Of a stretch of 64,000 bases of DNA, positions 61,090 through 64,000 are shown one piece after another. Source of the DNA: Opitutia bacterium Tous-C4FEB. Its GTDB lineage: Bacteria > Verrucomicrobiota > Verrucomicrobiia > Opitutales > Opitutaceae. Under the pieces are notes generated by a model that saw only the letters and a program-made list of their open reading frames with translations, did no database searches and was not told where the DNA came from. Made by a program: the position numbers and the translations under genes. Numbering within the stretch: the stretch's first letter is position 1; every line of letters starts with the position of its first letter. The stretch covers positions 62,001 to 126,000 of the forward strand of contig NEVA01000002.1 of NCBI GenBank assembly GCA_002304445.1. Reading direction: 5' to 3'.

Positions 61090-63267
61090 ATGACGACTGA
61101 AACGCTGGCCGGTGTCTGGGTAGACGATGACGGTCGCGTGCACCTTGCGGTGGTCACGCCTGAAGGCGGACGGCGCGAGCAGACGGACGGGCTGAGGCCC
61201 TTTGCTTGGTTGAGCGGGGCGCCCTTGGCGGCGCCGGCGGGGATCACGATCGAGACCTTGAAAGGCGAAGCGATCTTTGGGCGGTTGGCGCACGCGGAGA
61301 CTTTGGAAGGTTACGATGCATTTTTGAAAACGGCGAAGCTCACGGGCGGCGTCGATGCGGTGCGGCCGTTGGAGAACCAGTATCTGATCCAGCAACGCGC
61401 ACGGCTTTATCGGGAGCTGAGTTTTGGCCAGGTGCGGCGGTGTCAGTTGGACATCGAAACGGCCTCGGCGGACGGGAATTTTAGCGACGCCGGCCGGCCC
61501 GAGGATCGAGTGTTGGCGGTGGGTCTGCGTTGCGGCGGGAAGAACCGGTTGCTCCTGCTCGAAGCGGCGACGGACGAGGCGGAGAAAAAACTTCTGATCG
61601 AGTTCAACGCGGCGCTGGCCGATCTCGATCCGGACGTGATCGAAGGGCACAATATCTTCAAGTTCGACCTGGATTATCTCAGGCAGCGGGCGAAGCGCCA
61701 CAAGGTGCCGTGCGCGTGGGGTCGGTTTGGCCAAAAGGCATCGTTCCGCACCAGCCGGTTGAAAGTCGCGGAGCGCTGGATCGATTTTCCGCGCTGCGAT
61801 CTGCCGGGGCGCACCGTGGTGGACACCTATCTGCTCGTGCAGCTCTACGATATCACGACGCGGGAGCTGACGGCGTATGGGCTCAAAGATGTGGCCGTGT
61901 ATTTCGGCATCACCGACGAGGACAGCGACGAGCGCACCTACCTTGACGGCGGAAAGATCGCGGAGACCTTTTGGGCCGACCGCGCGCGTTTTTGCGCGTA
62001 TCTCGAGGATGATTTGCGCGAGACGCAGGGGCTTTCGGATCTGCTATTGCCGACCTATTTCGAGCAAACGCGGACGTTTCCGATTCTGCTCCAAGAGGCG
62101 ACGCTGCGCGGCACGACGGCTAAGATCGACCTGCTGTTTTTGGAGGAATACTACCACGCCCGACAGGCGGTGCCGGTGCCGTTGGAGGTGGCGCCTTTCG
62201 ACGGAGGATTCACGAAGAGCTATCAGGAAGGCGTGTTTAAGAACGTGCTGCACTTCGACGTGGCGTCGCTCTACCCAAGCCTGCTGCTGAGCATCGCCCG
62301 GAATCCGCGCAACGACTCGCTCGGTGTTTTCATCCCGCTGCTGAAATCGCTGCGGGAGTATCGTTTGAAATTCAAGTTGCTCGCGCGCACGGCGGCGACG
62401 GCGGACGAACGCGCGGAGGCGCAGGCGCGGCAGGCGTCGTTCAAGATTTTGATCAATTCGTTCTACGGCTATTTGGGGTTTTCCGGCGCGCGGTTCGGCG
62501 ACGGTGAGCTGGCGGCGGAAGTGACGCGGCGGGGGCGCGAATTGTTGCAGGCGTTGATCGAGGAGTTTGCGCGGCAGGGCTGCACGATTCTGGAGGCGGA
62601 CACGGACGGAATCTATCTGGCGTCGGAGAAGGATTTTGCCGCGCCGGAGAAACTGCTGGCGCGCGTGGCGCCAACGTTGCCGCCGGGCATTGAGCTCGAA
62701 TACGACGGCAGCTACATGGCGATGTTCTGCTACAAGGCGAAGAACTACGCGCTCTATGACGGGAAAAAAATGACGCTGCGCGGCAGCGCGCTGCGCTCGC
62801 GGGGCATCGAGCCGTTCTTGAAGAAACTTTCACGGCAGCTCCTGAGGTATTTGGTCGGAGCGTCGGAGGAGTCGCCGCTGGGGCTGCTCGGGGAATTGCG
62901 GACGCAGCTGGAGGCGAGGTCGCTGCCGGTGGCTGAGGTCGCGAAGAGCGAATCGCTGGGTATGAACCCGGATGCCTACGAGCGCTTCATCGCGGAGGGC
63001 GGGAAACCGCGGCGGGCTTCGGCGGAGGCGGCGTTGAAGATGAATCCGCGGCCGCGGATGGGAGAGCGGATCGCGTATTTTATCGCGCCCAAACAGAAAG
63101 GGCAGACGAGCGATTGGCAGCGGGCCCAGCCGGTGGAGTTGTTTAATCCGGCGACGGCGCCCTACGACGCGGGCTACTACACGGACAAGCTGGACGACTG
63201 GAGCGAGCGCTACGGAAGGTTTATCGGCGTGAGACCGCCGGGCGGAGTGCAGGGCGAGCTGCTGTAG
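61090..63267 (+). CDS. Compact family B DNA polymerase with proofreading domain
   Basis: A 725-residue family B polymerase. The 3'-5' exonuclease is intact: Exo I DIET (121-124), Exo II GHNIFKFD (187-193), Exo III YLEDD (304-308). Polymerase motifs are A DVASLYPSLL (from 390), B KILINSFYGYLG (452-462) and C EADTDG (502-507); most members have DTDS in motif C. The palm is followed by YKAKNYALYDG and a short thumb, giving a smaller enzyme than E. coli Pol II (783). It may act in lesion bypass or repair; no SOS box was noticed. ATG 61090 follows the T-run of the RNA gene, so a separate promoter inside or before that gene is implied. Confidence 0.92.
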   Translation: MTTETLAGVWVDDDGRVHLAVVTPEGGRREQTDGLRPFAWLSGAPLAAPAGITIETLKGEAIFGRLAHAETLEGYDAFLKTAKLTGGVDAVRPLENQYLIQQRARLYRELSFGQVRRCQLDIETASADGNFSDAGRPEDRVLAVGLRCGGKNRLLLLEAATDEAEKKLLIEFNAALADLDPDVIEGHNIFKFDLDYLRQRAKRHKVPCAWGRFGQKASFRTSRLKVAERWIDFPRCDLPGRTVVDTYLLVQLYDITTRELTAYGLKDVAVYFGITDEDSDERTYLDGGKIAETFWADRARFCAYLEDDLRETQGLSDLLLPTYFEQTRTFPILLQEATLRGTTAKIDLLFLEEYYHARQAVPVPLEVAPFDGGFTKSYQEGVFKNVLHFDVASLYPSLLLSIARNPRNDSLGVFIPLLKSLREYRLKFKLLARTAATADERAEAQARQASFKILINSFYGYLGFSGARFGDGELAAEVTRRGRELLQALIEEFARQGCTILEADTDGIYLASEKDFAAPEKLLARVAPTLPPGIELEYDGSYMAMFCYKAKNYALYDGKKMTLRGSALRSRGIEPFLKKLSRQLLRYLVGASEESPLGLLGELRTQLEARSLPVAEVAKSESLGMNPDAYERFIAEGGKPRRASAEAALKMNPRPRMGERIAYFIAPKQKGQTSDWQRAQPVELFNPATAPYDAGYYTDKLDDWSERYGRFIGVRPPGGVQGELL

Positions 63268-63295
63268 TGAGGCAGCGGCGGGCGGGGGCGAGGGA

Positions 63296-63318
63296 GGGCG
63301 GGTCGGAGACCCTGCCCT
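63296..63318. repeat. REP-like palindrome, 23 bases, copy 2
   Basis: Identical in 23 bases to the copy at 56200-56222: a GGGTC-GGA-GACCC hairpin extended by GGGC/GCCC with a bulged T. It lies between the convergent ends of polB and moeB. Confidence 0.75.
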
Positions 63319-63332
63319 GCGATGGCCGCAAT

Positions 63333-64000
63333 TTAGTAGCGGCGGAGCGTGGGGTCGATTTGCTCGGCCCAGGCCTCGATGCCGCCGGCGACGTTGCTCA
63401 CGCGAGGGAAACCTTGGGCGCGCAAATACTCGGTCACCCGCAGACTCCGGCCGCCGTGATGGCAGTGGATGAGCAGGTGTTTCTCGCGCGGCAGGTCGCC
63501 GAGTTGCTCGGGGATCTGGCGCATCGGAATCGGCTCGGCGCCGGGGATGGCGCAGATTTCGAATTCGAAGGGCTCGCGCACGTCGATCAGGTGCGTGTCT
63601 GATGCGGCCGTGTTAAGGAGGCGGTGCGATTCCTCGACGGTGAGTTCGAGTGGGACTGAGTCGGGTGTCATGAGGAGTGGAGCGGGAGCGCAGGTAAAAT
63701 CATAGCGGGCGGGATCGAGTGTGGTGATGACCGCTTCGGCGCCGCAAAGGCGGCAAGCGGGGTCGCGGAAGATTTTGAGCGTCGAGAAATTCTGCCCGAG
63801 CGCGTCGTAGGTGAGGAGGCGGCCGCGCAACGGTTCGCCGATGCCGGTGACGAGCTTGACCGCTTCGAGCGCCTGAAGACTGCCGATCACGCCGCAGAGC
63901 GCGCCGAGGACGCCGGCCTCGCCGCAGTTGGGGACGGTGCCGGCCGCGGGTGGCTCGGGGAAAAGGCAGCGGTGGCAAGGGCCGCCTTGGGCGGGGTCGA
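63333..64000 (-). CDS. moeB: MoeB/ThiF-like adenylyltransferase fused to rhodanese, N-terminus beyond the window
   Basis: The visible 222 codons are the C-terminal part of an E1-like enzyme that adenylates the C-terminus of a small sulfur carrier (MoaD or ThiS). The Zn-binding cysteines CHRC and CRLC flank VIGSLQALEAVKLVTG, and a rhodanese domain (about the last 105 residues) has HLIDVREPFEFEI and the active-site Cys in LIHCHHGGRS. The fusion resembles MOCS3/MoeZ, where the rhodanese supplies sulfur. The ATP-binding N-terminal half lies to the right of 64000. It may serve molybdopterin, thiamine or tRNA thiolation. Confidence 0.9.
   Translation of the reverse strand, partial: DPAQGGPCHRCLFPEPPAAGTVPNCGEAGVLGALCGVIGSLQALEAVKLVTGIGEPLRGRLLTYDALGQNFSTLKIFRDPACRLCGAEAVITTLDPARYDFTCAPAPLLMTPDSVPLELTVEESHRLLNTAASDTHLIDVREPFEFEICAIPGAEPIPMRQIPEQLGDLPREKHLLIHCHHGGRSLRVTEYLRAQGFPRVSNVAGGIEAWAEQIDPTLRRY

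Overview
This is about 64 kb of GC-rich, densely coding chromosomal DNA from a Gram-negative bacterium. The gene families (osmoregulated periplasmic glucan genes, LpxI and GmhA for the lipid A/LPS pathway, a YdbH-YnbE-YdbL envelope locus, ClpS followed by a DUF2017 protein), the frequent GTG/TTG starts and the weak Shine-Dalgarno sequences suggest Verrucomicrobiota, most likely near Opitutaceae. That placement is inference; there is no rRNA in the window. I see no prophage, insertion sequence, CRISPR array or toxin-antitoxin block. It is core genome with some unusual family members. The genes cut by the edges are a tRNA-dihydrouridine synthase (left) and a MoeB-rhodanese fusion (right).

Layout. 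1-4.9 kb, minus strand: dus, a bifunctional nuclease, lpxI and leuS. 4.9-13.4 kb, plus strand: an HtrA protease with an overlapping catalytically dead paralogue, ribE, a uracil-DNA glycosylase variant, then opgG, an unknown membrane protein and opgH. 13.4-17.1 kb: metK-ahcY with a clear terminator, then divergent tRNA-Asp and tRNA-Arg. 17.1-26.8 kb: a small secreted protein, argH, an MFS carrier, mutL, glgP behind a sigma-54-like promoter, and a compact ydbH-ynbE-ydbL set. 26.9-32.1 kb: a complete BMP-type nucleoside ABC importer whose cistrons overlap by 1-4 bases, ending in a gamma-carbonic anhydrase-like gene. 32-43 kb: folA, ald, a secreted hydrolase, a cyclophilin, a purine nucleoside permease-family protein, gmhA, recF, a TauE-like permease, ruvC and a large hybrid histidine kinase. 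43-51 kb: gpmI, aspS, glnB behind a strong sigma-54 site, apt, an M20 peptidase, an RbsD-like protein, an SDR, and a small H-NS-like protein with an HTH tail. 51-64 kb: dxs-xseB, a PRMT-like methyltransferase, trmO, an FKBP, an S4 protein, argA, proS-clpS-DUF2017, a 6S-RNA-like gene, a compact family B DNA polymerase and moeB.

Themes. Several genes concern the envelope (lpxI, gmhA, opgG/opgH, htrA pair, ydbH set). Several concern purine salvage and the methyl cycle (BMP importer, NUP protein, apt, metK, ahcY). Genome maintenance is represented by mutL, recF, ruvC, udg, polB and xseB. The points most worth a second look are the PRMT-like protein, the 6S-like RNA, the HtrA pseudoprotease, the minimal YdbH system, the H-NS-like/HTH protein, and the MutL and UDG that have lost family-defining metal ligands. 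A family of small palindromic repeats sits at gene 3' ends, and one copy supplies the folA stop codon.
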